The notes beneath the pieces are model-generated. The model ran no database searches, was not told the origin of the DNA, and worked only from the letters and a program-made list of their open reading frames with translations. From Peribacillus sp. FSL P2-0133 (lineage in GTDB: Bacteria > Bacillota > Bacilli > Bacillales > DSM-1321): a stretch of 64,000 nucleotides of DNA. The stretch lies in NCBI RefSeq assembly GCF_037975445.1, contig NZ_CP150254.1, positions 2,912,001 through 2,976,000 on the forward strand, written 5' to 3'. Positions 1-9,318 of the stretch are shown here, piece by piece; within the stretch, counting starts at the first letter, position 1, and the number at the start of each line of letters is the position of its first letter. The translations under genes were made by a program, and so were the position numbers.

Positions 1-568
1 CTTTATGATGGATTCCGCTTTCAGGATGAATCGACAAATCCCGTGTATGCAATTCATAAATGACTATGTCCTCAGCTTTTTCGAGAGGCGGTTTATCCCG
101 AGTCCACCTTTCAGGGTTCGTATCAGTTAAATCTATCACAACTCCTTTATTACCATTAACAGTAACTGCACGAACATAGGGATCGACGGCTTCACTCCAG
201 GTTTCTCCCACTCTCACTTTATATGTATAAATCAAACCATTCTGATCTCCGTTCAGCTCAATGGTCCAGGTCCCCTTTTCCGAACGAACCATCTGAATCT
301 CCATTCCATCTGTATCATCCCAATGTTTATAAGTGACTAGCTTAGCTTCAGATGCAAGTGGTGCCCATAATCGGAATGCCGTTTTATCTTTAAGATAGGA
401 ATTTCCTAAATCTTTGCCTTCATAGAAATATAGTTCATCCAATTCCGACGGGTTTACTGGATTAATATTTGCAATCGGCAGAAATTCCAACTGATTTTCC
501 GCTTCATTATCCATAGGTTTTCGATTATTTTTATTTTCTTCTTCAAAATAAGAAAGTGAATCTTTAAT
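1..568 (-). CDS. pulA: Type I pullulanase, N-terminal part (runs off window)
   Basis: Leftward frame open to the window edge; only about the first 190 residues are visible. After a charged leader comes a beta-rich CBM48-type region (FRLWAPLASEAKLV, then WTIELNG and YTYKVRVG) and the start of the GH13 barrel (VIYELHTRDLSIHPESGI), the signature of type I pullulanases, which cleave alpha-1,6 branch points in pullulan and glycogen-like glucans. No signal peptide, so cytoplasmic. The frame has no ATG, GTG or TTG before residue 20; the only codon correctly spaced (8 nt) behind a GGAGG is an ATT at 566-568. An internal ATG (about position 510) would leave out part of the leader. Confidence 0.85.
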   Translation of the reverse strand, partial: MKDSLSYFEEENKNNRKPMDNEAENQLEFLPIANINPVNPSELDELYFYEGKDLGNSYLKDKTAFRLWAPLASEAKLVTYKHWDDTDGMEIQMVRSEKGTWTIELNGDQNGLIYTYKVRVGETWSEAVDPYVRAVTVNGNKGVVIDLTDTNPERWTRDKPPLEKAEDIVIYELHTRDLSIHPESGIHHK

Positions 569-784
569 AGGTCATTCCTCCATTGCAATTCCCATTTTGG
601 AACAGGAATTATTAATTTTTATAATCATGAGCGAATCTTCCCTTATGGTATGATTCCACAGGCAATTTCCACCAAAACATTCGATCAGCAAATTATATCA
701 AAAATTCAGAAATCTATATTTATTAATCGAAAGCTGCATGTCAATTAGCTGAACCTTACCTATCATTTTATGAAAAGTGAATTC

Positions 785-829
785 AAAAAAAAATGCCTCC
801 ATAACAGTTTTACGGTCTTGGAGGCATTT
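785..829 (-). terminator. Rho-independent terminator of clpE
   Basis: An 11-bp perfect stem (791-801 with 819-829) is followed on the minus strand by a run of T (785-790), directly after the clpE stop codon. Confidence 0.9.
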
Positions 830-839
830 CTAGTACTCT

Positions 840-2969
840 TTATGGTGTTTTAATAATTTTCACAGAGGTATCCTCAACAATTGCAGTGAAGTTCTTAACT
901 TCAGGCTGCTCAAAGATAAAGTCAGTGATGCCGTCTTCGAGCTGTTCTTGAAGAACACGGCGGAGCGGTCTCGCCCCGAAAGCTGGGTGATATCCGAGTT
1001 CAATTAGCCTTTGTTTCGCTTCATTCGTTACATCTAAAGATAAACCATTTGCAGCAAGGGTTTCGTCTAGCTCGTGAATCATGATATCAACGATTTGCAG
1101 AAGATCTTCCTTTTTCAATGCCGAGAATTCAATGATGCTATCGAATCGGTTCAAGAATTCCGGTTTGAAGAAACTGCCTAAAGATTGTAGGATTGAAGCC
1201 TCTTCCACAGCTGAACTTGTACCGAATCCCATTACTTTTTGTTTCTCTCCGACCCCAGCATTACTCGTCATGATGATCACGGTATCTTTAAAAGTAACGG
1301 TCCGCCCTTGACTATCGGTTAAGCGGCCATCTTCCATGATTTGCAGGAACATATGCAATACATCCGGATGTGCCTTTTCGATTTCATCCAATAAGATGAT
1401 ACTGTAAGGTTTGCGGCGAACTTTTTCCGTCAATTGTCCAGCTTCCTCATGCCCTACATATCCAGGAGGAGAACCGATTAATTTAGAAACACTGTGTTTC
1501 TCCATGAATTCACTCATGTCAAGACGAATCATTGCTTCCTTGTCCCCGAACAATTCCTCAGCAAGAGTTTTCGCCAATTCGGTTTTACCTACTCCCGTCG
1601 GACCAACGAAAAGGAAAGAACCGGTAGGACGATTTTTGGATTTTAACCCTGCACGACTTCTTCGAACGGCCTTGGAAACCTTTTTGACAGCCTCTTGCTG
1701 CCCGATTACTTTTTTCATCAGCTCCTCTTGGAGATGAACCATTCTTTCTTGCTCGTCTTCTTGGAGCTTACCTACAGGTATACCAGTCTTTTGTTCGATG
1801 ATATTTTGAATGTCTTCAACGGTAACTGTTGGCTTAATTGCATCTTCCCCAGCCTGTAAGGACTTTTCCAGTTTTTCTTCTTCATCACGGAGAAGGGCAG
1901 CTTTTTCATATGCTTCTTCTTTCAAGGCCATTTCTTTTTCTTTATAAATTTGCACCAGACGCTCTTTCATCTTTTCTACCTGGCCGTCTTCGATGGTCAA
2001 GTTCAATTTGGAACCAGCTTCATCCATTAGGTCTATTGCCTTATCAGGCAGGAATCGGTCTTGAATGTAGCGGTTCGAGAGTTCAACAGCCGCTTTTAGG
2101 GCTTCCTCACTATATGTTACACCATGATAAGATTCATAACTATCTTTTAAACCATGTAAGATGACCAATGCCTCAGCCGTTGTCGGCTCATTAACGTGTA
2201 CAGGCTGGAAGCGTCTTTCAAGGGCACCGTCTTTTTCAATTTTCCTATATTCGGATAAAGTGGTTGCTCCGACAAGCTGAAGCTCGCCGCGTGCAAGTGC
2301 AGGCTTCAAGATATTTCCTGCATCCATTGATCCTTCGGCTGAACCCGCTCCCACAAGTTGGTGAATTTCATCTATGAATAAAATGACATTTTTTCTTTCC
2401 TGCAATTCGCTGATCAATTGCTTCATTCGTTCTTCGAATTGCCCTCTAATTCCAGTATTCGAAACAAGGGACGCTATATCAAGCATATATACAAGCTTAT
2501 TACGTAATTTAACAGGTACAGAACCTTCAACAATCGCTAAAGCAAGACCTTCGGCAATGGCTGTTTTACCGACACCAGGTTCACCGATTAAAACGGGATT
2601 ATTTTTATTGCGTCTATTTAGAACTTCAATGACGCGTTTGATTTCTTCATTTCTTCCGATAACCGGATCGATAAGTCCTGCTTTAGCAGCATCGGTCAAA
2701 TTGTGGCCATACTCCTCAAGCAATCCTCCGTCCTCGCCATGTTCAGCTGAATCCGGCTTTGGTACATCATTATAATTAAATGGATTGAATGAATTTGGAA
2801 ATCCATTATATTGGAATTTTCCTGTATCCATTCCGCCCATTGCTGCTCCAAGTTTGTTTCGCTCTTCTTTATAACAAGTGGAGCACAGTTTCACATCATG
2901 CTCCTGACCATTCATATTTAGATGAACTTGAATATTTGCTTGGTTTACATGGCATTTTTCACAAAGCAT
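840..2969 (-). CDS. clpE: ATP-dependent Clp protease ATP-binding subunit ClpE
   Basis: 709-residue Hsp100/Clp ATPase that unfolds damaged proteins for ClpP in the cytoplasm. The N-terminus carries the ClpE-type four-cysteine zinc finger (CEKC at residue 3, CSTC near 29). AAA module 1 follows, with Walker A GEPGVGKT near 132 and Walker B ILFIDEIH; then a UVR-like coiled segment around 340-375; then AAA module 2 with Walker A GPTGVGKT and the C-terminal D2-small domain (GARPLRR). Length and order are normal for ClpE, not ClpC, which lacks the zinc finger. The start has a strong AAGGAGG. Monocistronic, with its own terminator and a promoter region occupied by two CtsR-type operators. Confidence 0.97.
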   Translation of the reverse strand: MLCEKCHVNQANIQVHLNMNGQEHDVKLCSTCYKEERNKLGAAMGGMDTGKFQYNGFPNSFNPFNYNDVPKPDSAEHGEDGGLLEEYGHNLTDAAKAGLIDPVIGRNEEIKRVIEVLNRRNKNNPVLIGEPGVGKTAIAEGLALAIVEGSVPVKLRNKLVYMLDIASLVSNTGIRGQFEERMKQLISELQERKNVILFIDEIHQLVGAGSAEGSMDAGNILKPALARGELQLVGATTLSEYRKIEKDGALERRFQPVHVNEPTTAEALVILHGLKDSYESYHGVTYSEEALKAAVELSNRYIQDRFLPDKAIDLMDEAGSKLNLTIEDGQVEKMKERLVQIYKEKEMALKEEAYEKAALLRDEEEKLEKSLQAGEDAIKPTVTVEDIQNIIEQKTGIPVGKLQEDEQERMVHLQEELMKKVIGQQEAVKKVSKAVRRSRAGLKSKNRPTGSFLFVGPTGVGKTELAKTLAEELFGDKEAMIRLDMSEFMEKHSVSKLIGSPPGYVGHEEAGQLTEKVRRKPYSIILLDEIEKAHPDVLHMFLQIMEDGRLTDSQGRTVTFKDTVIIMTSNAGVGEKQKVMGFGTSSAVEEASILQSLGSFFKPEFLNRFDSIIEFSALKKEDLLQIVDIMIHELDETLAANGLSLDVTNEAKQRLIELGYHPAFGARPLRRVLQEQLEDGITDFIFEQPEVKNFTAIVEDTSVKIIKTP

Positions 2970-3009
2970 GTAGTACTCCTCCTTTTAAAAATTGAATTCA
3001 CTATAAATC

Positions 3010-3065
3010 TTTGACCTTCTTTGACTTTCTGACTTTATTATACATTGACCTTCTTTGACTTTCAA
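3010..3065 (-). promoter_or_regulatory. clpE promoter with two CtsR operators
   Basis: On the minus strand, TTGAAA (3060-3065), a 17-bp spacer and TATAAT (3037-3042) form a near-perfect sigma-A promoter. A 17-nt CtsR heptad pair (AGTCAAAGAAGGTCAAA) matches the consensus exactly at 3010-3026, downstream of the -10. A second copy with one altered end base lies at 3044-3060, inside the spacer. This predicts heat-shock derepression through CtsR, as known for B. subtilis clpE. Confidence 0.9.
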
Positions 3066-3296
3066 TAATTTTGTCTGGGAATTTTTTTGCAATAAAAAAG
3101 AAATTCCTTCGATTTGGTTTGCTAAGCATATTAAACTATCCAATTCCAGTCAAATAAAAAGATTCTATGTATGCCTCTTTGTACATTCAGATATTATTGA
3201 TTACCCACTTCAGGATAACCAAACCTAATCTATTAACATAACATCAATTCCCTTTTTCCTTGCCCATATGCCTCATCCCCTCTTAATATTTAAAAC

Positions 3297-3329
3297 AAAA
3301 AAAGAGACTTCATTAAAGTCTCTTTTTGT
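3297..3329. terminator. Bidirectional hairpin with A/T flanks
   Basis: A 12-bp perfect inverted repeat (3299-3310 with 3316-3327), A-rich before and T-rich after, looks like a terminator in both directions. It lies between clpE control DNA and the NlpC/P60 gene, and may back up the terminator at 3381-3423. Confidence 0.7.
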
Positions 3330-3380
3330 AGAAAACAAGGGAGCGGATTGTCTGCCAAGCAATTTGAACGTTTATAAAGA

Positions 3381-3423
3381 AAAAACTGCAGGGAAACTCA
3401 ATTATTTCGAGTTTCCCTGCAGT
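3381..3423 (-). terminator. Terminator of the NlpC/P60 gene
   Basis: A 15-bp GC-containing stem (3385-3399 with 3409-3423) is followed by a T run on the minus strand, about 54 bp after the stop codon at 3477. Confidence 0.85.
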
Positions 3424-3476
3424 CAGAGATATCATTAAGTCTCTTAGTTTTTTATATTAAGGTTGATTTCCTTCTA

Positions 3477-3920
3477 TTATATACGTTTCGCACCAATATA
3501 CTTTGGCTTCCAATAACTATTATTGGTTTTAGCGTATGAAACTCCTTTAGATGATGATGAGTGTATGAATTCATTGTTTCCTATGTATATAGCCACATGT
3601 GTAGGTTTTTTCGCTTTATTTGGTGCAAAAAACATTAAGTCACCTTTTTGCAGGCTTTTAACTTTCTTTCCTTTTTTATATATGTCAGCAGCGGTTCTTG
3701 GTAAATTCTTACCAGCCTTTTGATATGAATACTTCACTAAACCGGAGCAATCAAAACCTGAAGAAGAAATGCCACCCATTTTATATTTTGTACCTAATTC
3801 ACTTTTAGCCACTTTAATCGCTTTTGTATGATATGAAGCAGCTTCCACTTGGTCCCCAGCAAAAGATGCGGATACAAGCATGATAGCCAATGACAATCCG
3901 ACGACAATTTTCTTAAACAA
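3477..3920 (-). CDS. Secreted NlpC/P60 cell-wall endopeptidase (147 aa)
   Basis: A short exported cysteine peptidase predicted to cut gamma-D-Glu/diamino-acid links in peptidoglycan. A Sec signal peptide (KK then a hydrophobic stretch, residues 1-26) leads straight into a C40 domain: catalytic Cys in FDCSGLVKY, GDLMFF, catalytic His in THVAIYIG and the third polar residue in FIHSSS. It has no LysM, SH3 or PG-binding domain, so it is a minimal catalytic version. Its C-terminus (NSYWKPKYIGAKR) closely matches the larger paralogue at 23044-23727, so the two likely arose by duplication. Single-gene unit with its own terminator. Confidence 0.92.
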   Translation of the reverse strand: MFKKIVVGLSLAIMLVSASFAGDQVEAASYHTKAIKVAKSELGTKYKMGGISSSGFDCSGLVKYSYQKAGKNLPRTAADIYKKGKKVKSLQKGDLMFFAPNKAKKPTHVAIYIGNNEFIHSSSSKGVSYAKTNNSYWKPKYIGAKRI

Positions 3921-4099
3921 ATTATTTTACCCCCTGATGTGATTTGCTAAACTTAATATACTAGAATATGCATATCACTCGCATCACAGGATCTTTACAA
4001 ATATGTTACATTTAGTAGATTTAGGAAGAATGACCATATAAAACATAAAAAAAAGTCGAATCAGGTATCCTTTCAATTTAAATTTATTTTACCTCATAG

Positions 4100-4125
4100 A
4101 AAAAACAGCGGTAAGCGAACCACTG
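4100..4125 (-). terminator. Terminator of the YdjM-type gene
   Basis: A 7-bp stem with one G-T pair (4106-4112 with 4119-4125) abuts the stop codon and is followed by six T on the minus strand. Confidence 0.75.
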
Positions 4126-4752
4126 TCAAAATTCTTTTGAGAAAAATGGAAGAAATAACTTTACCCCACGTTTGTTAAAAGGTAAACATTTCAAATCTGC
4201 AATTAAATGACTTATGTATCCTAATATACAAGTAGTGAAAATTCCGTCAATCCCCATAAAGGCTTCGAATTGATGGGCAATGATGCCAAAGAAAGCGATA
4301 CCTGCAATCGAATGTGTATAACTTCTATGTGGTGTAAAGGATGCTAGGATAATATAAACTCCTAACAGCCACAGCCAGCTTTCCTGCAAAGATAAACCAC
4401 CGCCTAAAACCGCTAATCCAGTCAAGGTCAGCATATGCCTTTGTCTGATGAAAGATGAAATGATGATGATTCCGATTCCTGCCCCTACACCGATCCATTT
4501 TTCCGTTTCAGAGCCTTCAAAAAGACTATAAATGATCATTAGTATCCCAATCGTTTGTGCTATCGTTCGAATAAACTTATGTGAAAAAGTAATCCTATTA
4601 CTTAACTTCCCATCAATATCCATATCGGGCATAAGACCTGAAACTCCCCCAATGCCAACCAAGAATAAAGTGGTAGTTGGATCTGTTTGAAGTGTGTTTG
4701 CCGTCAAGAATCCAACTGTTGCCCCTAATGCCATGTGTGCTGTACCGTTCAC
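4126..4752 (-). CDS. Metal-dependent membrane hydrolase, YdjM/DUF457 family
   Basis: A 208-residue polytopic protein with the family's N-terminal HMALG motif, PDMD(ID) at about 41-46 and HRSYTHS near 143-149. These are the metal-binding His/Asp residues of the YdjM/YfhP-type membrane hydrolases, whose substrate is not known. About five to six hydrophobic helices fill the rest. The E. coli member ydjM is a LexA-regulated SOS gene; here a LexA-type box lies 46 bp upstream, which independently suggests SOS control. Monocistronic with its own terminator. Function beyond the family name is inference. Confidence 0.85.
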   Translation of the reverse strand: MNGTAHMALGATVGFLTANTLQTDPTTTLFLVGIGGVSGLMPDMDIDGKLSNRITFSHKFIRTIAQTIGILMIIYSLFEGSETEKWIGVGAGIGIIIISSFIRQRHMLTLTGLAVLGGGLSLQESWLWLLGVYIILASFTPHRSYTHSIAGIAFFGIIAHQFEAFMGIDGIFTTCILGYISHLIADLKCLPFNKRGVKLFLPFFSKEF

Positions 4753-4798
4753 TGTCTCTCTCCTGTCCCACTAAGAAGTAATCTCTGTTTCCAAGAAA

Positions 4799-4812
4799 CG
4801 AATGTTTGTTCG
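4799..4812 (-). promoter_or_regulatory. LexA (Cheo) box upstream of the YdjM-type gene
   Basis: The minus strand reads CGAACAAACATTCG. It matches the Bacillus LexA consensus CGAACRNRYGTTYG-type box at all but one position and lies 46 bp before the start codon. Confidence 0.6.
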
Positions 4813-5058
4813 AACTCCTGTATTCTAACTATACAATATTTTTGGGGGAATTTCTTTATTTTTTATAAAAAAGCCGTAGTAATCATTAATTTGAGCTAAT
4901 AAATCCCTCGTTCTAAATTAAAATCAATTCTTCTAGAAAGTCTTTAATTGTTTTGTTTAGGTAATTTTCATCACTTAAAACCGCAAAATATTTTTCTGTA
5001 AATTGTAGTTTTTCATGAAATTTTATCCAAAATATGAATATACTAATCTATAAGGGGA
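4813..5058. other. Intergenic DNA, AT-rich
   Basis: Apart from the LexA box and the presumed promoter of the leftward hydrolase gene, nothing recognisable was found. Confidence 0.6.
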
Positions 5059-5241
5059 GTGATTCAGATAGCTTTTTTAAATGCCTTCAATAATTTTAAA
5101 AACGGGAAAAAGTCCAAGAAAATAAAGAACATGGATTTTCGGGAACAACACGTAAAGAAATCGTCTGAGCTCATTGGTAATAATGTAATTGTCCAAAATA
5201 TAATTAACAATCACCTTTCCAAAAAAAATAACCACTTGTAG
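5059..5241 (+). CDS. Possible small basic protein (60 aa), doubtful
   Basis: A rightward frame starting GTG just behind AAGGGGA, Lys/Asn-rich, with no recognised domain. Its stop codon lies inside the hairpin at 5225-5254, which would serve as its terminator. The ribosome binding site almost touches the GTG, a poor spacing. It may be a leader peptide, a sprotein, or simply the tail of an untranslated RNA ending at that hairpin. Confidence 0.25.
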   Translation: MIQIAFLNAFNNFKNGKKSKKIKNMDFREQHVKKSSELIGNNVIVQNIINNHLSKKNNHL

Positions 5242-5254
5242 GGTGGTTTTTTTA
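5225..5254. terminator. Bidirectional terminator hairpin
   Basis: An AACCAC/GTGGTT-type stem flanked by A8 and T7 lies between a possible rightward small transcript and the leftward gene ending at 5252. It can terminate both. Confidence 0.75.
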
Positions 5255-6163
5255 ATTATTAAGGGAAATCGTTTCATTCTTTTCCAGCTTCTCACTCGCA
5301 TCGTAAATATAGTGATACTGTAAATAGTAATCGTATATGACATTTTGCAGGATCTTAAGCAGTGATTTATCGAATGTATCGAATTCAGTTTGGTAACTAT
5401 TTAAGACAGTGACAAATTTCCCGTCAATGTTTTCGAAATAATGGATAAGAAAGTTCTTGTGATATTCACTATCACTATTACTTTTATTCGTAATGCATGG
5501 ATCGCCGGTTTGAATGGATTTATCTAGCATCGCTTTGATGGATTTAGGCAGCTTTGCTTTTTTGAACTGGTTCAGGGTATAAATATCGTAGGTAAATGAA
5601 AGTCCTAATTGATCGGAATAAAAATCTACGGCACAGTCCAATGTATAGATTAAGGGTGTTTTAAAGTCCTTGCTGTTAGCAATTTCCTCTGATATCTCCA
5701 ATTGATATTCCTCGGATGTTAAATACGCAGCAAATTTCATTTTTGAACTGCTCATGCTGAATACTTCATAAACGGCTGCATCTTGTTTTTCAATTTCAAT
5801 TTCGATATTAAAAAATTTAAAGTGTTTTAAACGGTAAAAAGCAATCGGTGCTAATAGGAAAAGCAATATCCAAACAAGGTAAAGAAATAACGTGTTAAAG
5901 ATGATTTGATAAAATTCAGACGTCACAATCGGTTCGATGATTAACGATATCAATGTATGTTCAAAGCCCTGAGATATAGGGGGATTTGTGGTAGGACCAA
6001 CGGCTTCCTCTGGCCTTTTCAAAGTTTGGATACCTAAATGAGCCATTGCAACTAGCGTATAAACAAAAATTAAAATTGTCCCAATCACATAAAATTTCGG
6101 CATGAATCCTATAATCCTGTCGAAAACAGAAATTCGCTTATCTTTCTGCTCCTCTATAGCCAA
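5252..6163 (-). CDS. Unknown membrane-anchored protein (303 aa)
   Basis: No family was recognised. The protein has an N-terminal membrane helix (about residues 23-45), a linker, a second long hydrophobic segment (about 84-112), then a soluble C-terminal domain of roughly 180 residues. That domain's alternating pattern (LIYTLDCAVDFYSDQLG, GKFVTVLNSYQTEF, LLKILQNVIYDYY) resembles a GAF-like sensor fold; this is a guess. The start is TTG, correctly spaced behind AAAAGGAG. It reads leftward alone and ends at the hairpin shared with the opposite strand. Confidence 0.7.
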   Translation of the reverse strand: MAIEEQKDKRISVFDRIIGFMPKFYVIGTILIFVYTLVAMAHLGIQTLKRPEEAVGPTTNPPISQGFEHTLISLIIEPIVTSEFYQIIFNTLFLYLVWILLFLLAPIAFYRLKHFKFFNIEIEIEKQDAAVYEVFSMSSSKMKFAAYLTSEEYQLEISEEIANSKDFKTPLIYTLDCAVDFYSDQLGLSFTYDIYTLNQFKKAKLPKSIKAMLDKSIQTGDPCITNKSNSDSEYHKNFLIHYFENIDGKFVTVLNSYQTEFDTFDKSLLKILQNVIYDYYLQYHYIYDASEKLEKNETISLNN

Positions 6164-6406
6164 TGTGGTTGCTCCTTTTAATATTATTAATATCAGGAAA
6201 AGTCTACAGGGACTTAGAACTTCCTGGAGACTATCTATTTAATTTATATGTTTATAATTATGTGAAAATACGTAAAATTCGTATAATGATTGACATATTC
6301 CAAAATACTTTCGACGTTTTCATTAAAATTAAAAATATTTCGTCGTTAAAAATGCCCAACCTCTTCATTGAAAATGAAAGGATGAGCAAAAGTTTAGGTG
6401 ATTTAT

Positions 6407-7297
6407 TTAGGACGGACCCTTTATCGCAAATTCTTCGACCTTCCTTAAAAACAACTCGATGGCTTTTGAGGCTTCGAGGTCTAACTTTTTCACGATCGAA
6501 AAAGGTCTTATAATGGGTTCATTTTTCAAATGAAAGGTTTTCAATTCATTGGACTTCAGTTCTTTTTGTACAGTCAATCGTGATAACAGGGCAATGCCAA
6601 GCCCAGCCATCACCGCTTCTTTCACTCCTTGGATACTGGTGAAAATAAACGTTTTCTTTATATTTAACTCCAGGCTGCTCAGAAGTTTATCGGAATATGT
6701 ACGGGTTCCAGATCCTTGCTCCCTAAGCACCCACGTTTGGTTTTGGAGCAATGTGCCCTCGATGAGATCCATCTGTGAAAGTGGATGAACCGGGGGGACG
6801 ACGACTATCATCTCGTCATTCATGAATGGTCTGACATCAATATCTTTATAATTCGTTTCACCTTCAATCAAGCCTATATCAAGCTTATTCGAACGTATTC
6901 CTTGTATGACTTCATTGGAATTCGAGATGATGATTTGTATGTCCACCATCGGATATTGAGCCGCAAATTCCGCTAAAACTTTTGGAAGGTAGTATTCCCC
7001 TATCGTGAAGCTTGCTCCTATTTTCATCGTTCCGCTAACCACGTTATTAAATTCATTTATTTCTCTTATTGCTGTCTCATAATGATCAAGCATTTGCTTT
7101 GCATGTCTATACAAAATTTTTCCCGGCTCTGTTATTTGCACTTGTTTGGGAGAACGATAAATTAATTTCGTTCCTAATTCATTTTCCAGATTTCTTATGT
7201 GAAGACTGACTCCTGGCTGAGACAAGTTCAGAATATCCCCTGCTCTTGAAAAGTTTTTCTGTTCGATTACGGTGACGAATACTTTTAACGGATCCAT
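6407..7297 (-). CDS. LysR-family transcriptional regulator
   Basis: 296 residues: N-terminal winged helix-turn-helix (LKVFVTVIEQKNFSRAGD, LNLSQPGVS) and a C-terminal periplasmic-binding-like effector domain. It is divergent from the YeiH-type transporter gene at 7432, the usual arrangement for a LysR protein controlling its neighbour from the shared 134-bp gap. In other bacteria yeiH pairs with the LysR protein YeiE. The effector is unknown; sulphur compounds are a family-based guess. Good AAGGGAGG ribosome binding site. Confidence 0.92.
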   Translation of the reverse strand: MDPLKVFVTVIEQKNFSRAGDILNLSQPGVSLHIRNLENELGTKLIYRSPKQVQITEPGKILYRHAKQMLDHYETAIREINEFNNVVSGTMKIGASFTIGEYYLPKVLAEFAAQYPMVDIQIIISNSNEVIQGIRSNKLDIGLIEGETNYKDIDVRPFMNDEMIVVVPPVHPLSQMDLIEGTLLQNQTWVLREQGSGTRTYSDKLLSSLELNIKKTFIFTSIQGVKEAVMAGLGIALLSRLTVQKELKSNELKTFHLKNEPIIRPFSIVKKLDLEASKAIELFLRKVEEFAIKGPS

Positions 7298-7431
7298 GGT
7301 TACCTCCCTTATTTACCTTTGTGTTTCATTTTATCATAAGTAGAAGTAATCATTGAAATAGCAAAAATATATTTCACTTATTTTTAATTAAGCTTTAAAG
7401 TTAAGGCATCAACATAGATGGAGTGATCACA
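7298..7431. promoter_or_regulatory. Divergent lysR/yeiH control region
   Basis: An AT-rich gap between two divergent starts, expected to hold both promoters and LysR boxes (T-N11-A). Short ATTTCA/TGAAAT repeats around 7325-7380 are candidate sites; none is decisive. Confidence 0.5.
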
Positions 7432-8457
7432 CTGGAACAAACAAACGTTGAAACTAAAAAACTTGGATTTACAAAAGGAATAGCATTGACTTTGCTAATT
7501 GCCATTGCTGCAAAATACTTAGCAGAGCTTCCATTCCTTCATATAATGGGACAGTTAGTCATTGCGATACTGATTGGTGTTGTTTGGAAAGCGATCATTG
7601 GCGTCCCAGCTTACACCGTTGCAGGTACAAATTATTCAAGTAAAGTCCTTTTGAGAGTGGGCATTATTTTATTGGGAATGCGCCTGAACCTAAAGGATAT
7701 ATTTAATGCCGGTCCGAAAACATTTGCAGTGGGTGCAATTTGTCTTGTATTTGCTATATTAGTAGTTTATGGATTGACCCGTCTTTTTAAAGTTGATAAA
7801 AAGCTAGGCATATTGACAGCTTGCGGAACGGGAATTTGTGGAGCTGCTGCCATCCTGGCAATTTCCTCCCAAATAAAAGCAAAAGAAAAAGATACTGCAA
7901 TAGCCGTAGCGACGGTTGCTGTTTTAGGTACAACCTTCACTTTCGGTTATACAATCCTATATCCATTATTGGAGTTATCCGATCAAGGATATGGGATATT
8001 CTCGGGAGCGACACTCCATGAAATCGCTCACGTGATCGCTGCAGCAGCGCCAGGGGGAAATGAGGCAGTTGACTTGGCAGTCGTGGTCAAATTGACTAGG
8101 GTGGCCCTGCTCATTCCCGTTGCCATTTTAATCGGTTTCATCATGAATTGGAAAGATCGATCAAGAGATAACGGAAAGAAATTTTCCTGGAAGTCCATTC
8201 AAATACCTTGGTTTATTTTTGGATTTTTGTTAATGAGTTCCCTCTATTCTACAGGTGCAGTTCCTGAACCCATAGCCGATAAACTTGTTATGCTTTCCTA
8301 TATCCTCATGGCTATGTCCATGGCAGGACTAGGATTGAATATTGACCTTTTAACCTTTAGAAAATATGGCGGTAAACCTTTTATAGCTGGACTGATTGGC
8401 TCTATATTATTGACTTGTCTCGGGTATGTATTAGTTCAGGTTTTCCATTTAAATTAA
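7432..8457 (+). CDS. YeiH/UPF0324-family putative sulphate exporter
   Basis: An integral membrane protein with about ten hydrophobic helices, containing the family hallmarks GTGICGAAAILA and HEIAHVIAAAAPGG. UPF0324 proteins are annotated as putative sulphate exporters; the transported substrate here is not shown by sequence. A GTG at 7423 overlaps the GGAGTG ribosome binding site and cannot be well used. The first codon with normal spacing (8 nt after GGAG) is a CTG at 7432, giving about 341 residues. Ends at a terminator that reaches into the 3' end of speD. Confidence 0.85.
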   Translation: MEQTNVETKKLGFTKGIALTLLIAIAAKYLAELPFLHIMGQLVIAILIGVVWKAIIGVPAYTVAGTNYSSKVLLRVGIILLGMRLNLKDIFNAGPKTFAVGAICLVFAILVVYGLTRLFKVDKKLGILTACGTGICGAAAILAISSQIKAKEKDTAIAVATVAVLGTTFTFGYTILYPLLELSDQGYGIFSGATLHEIAHVIAAAAPGGNEAVDLAVVVKLTRVALLIPVAILIGFIMNWKDRSRDNGKKFSWKSIQIPWFIFGFLLMSSLYSTGAVPEPIADKLVMLSYILMAMSMAGLGLNIDLLTFRKYGGKPFIAGLIGSILLTCLGYVLVQVFHLN

Positions 8458-8470
8458 CTTTTCAATTAAA

Positions 8471-8504
8471 ACAAGCATCCCTTAATCGGCATGCTTGTTT
8501 TTTT
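8471..8504. terminator. Shared terminator of convergent yeiH-type gene and speD
   Basis: An 8-bp stem (8471-8478 with 8491-8498) followed by T7 on the plus strand. One arm lies inside the last codons of speD (stop at 8482), so the two genes overlap at their 3' signals. Confidence 0.8.
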
Positions 8505-9318
8505 CTATAGGATGCGGAACATTGGCACCGTAAAAAATTTCATCCATCTCCGTTCGAAGCCTTTCTATAATTTCTTGCCTTTCATCTGTATTCAGCTTTT
8601 CCTCTGTATAGCCGAATAGGTAATTATTAATATCGAATCTTTTCAGCTTACATTTTGTATGAAATATATTTTCCTGGTATACATTCACATCAATCATGTC
8701 ATATAAACCCTTCACTTCATCAGGAATATAGTTTTGAATGGAATTAATATCGTGATCAATGAACAATTTCCGCCCATCCTTATCTCTCGTAAAGCCTCTT
8801 ACTCGGTAATCGATCGTGATAATGTCGGTATCGAAGGAATGAATGAGATAATTAAGGGCTTTAAGAGGTGATATTTCCCCACAAGTAGAGACATCAATAT
8901 CGGCCCTGAATGTGCTTATGCCTTCATTTGGATGGAATTCAGGATATGTATGTACGGTAATATGGCTTTTATCGAGTTGCATGACCACATTATCAGGTAA
9001 AGGCCCTGGTGATTCTTCATAAGTTCCCGTAGGTACTTCTACGACAGGACCTTCCGAAACAAGAATGGTTACACTTGCGCCTTGAGGGACATAATCCTGT
9101 TTGGCCGTATTTAAAACATGTGCCCCTATTAAATCAGAAACATTGTGCAAGATCTTCGAAAGCCGCTCTGCATTATATTGTTCATCGATATAATCCAGGT
9201 AGGCCTCTCTCTCTTCCCTGGTTTTTGTGTAACAAATATCATACATATTAAAGCTTAAAGATTTCGTAAGATTATTAAAGCCATGAAGTTCAATACGCTG
9301 CTCTGGTGTAAGTTTCAT
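8482..9318 (-). CDS. speD: S-adenosylmethionine decarboxylase proenzyme, long form
   Basis: Makes decarboxylated AdoMet, the aminopropyl donor for spermidine synthesis. The proenzyme cuts itself at the Lys-Ser bond in [12 protein letters not shown] (about residue 113), turning the Ser into a pyruvoyl group. Downstream are the family motifs [20 protein letters not shown] and [11 protein letters not shown]. At 278 residues it is the long, E. coli-type single-chain form, about twice the size of the B. subtilis enzyme. No other polyamine synthesis gene adjoins it, though paiA and paiB lie 44 kb away. Confidence 0.95.
   Translation of the reverse strand: MKLTPEQRIELHGFNNLTKSLSFNMYDICYTKTREEREAYLDYIDEQYNAERLSKILHNVSDLIGAHVLNTAKQDYVPQGASVTILVSEGPVVEVPTGTYEESPGPLPDNVVMQLDKSHITVHTYPEFHPNEGISTFRADIDVSTCGEISPLKALNYLIHSFDTDIITIDYRVRGFTRDKDGRKLFIDHDINSIQNYIPDEVKGLYDMIDVNVYQENIFHTKCKLKRFDINNYLFGYTEEKLNTDERQEIIERLRTEMDEIFYGANVPHPIEKNKHAD

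Noticed and set aside
1081-2775. Rightward frames opposite clpE
   Set aside because: Antisense shadows of clpE without start signals; the same holds for frames opposite the other large genes.
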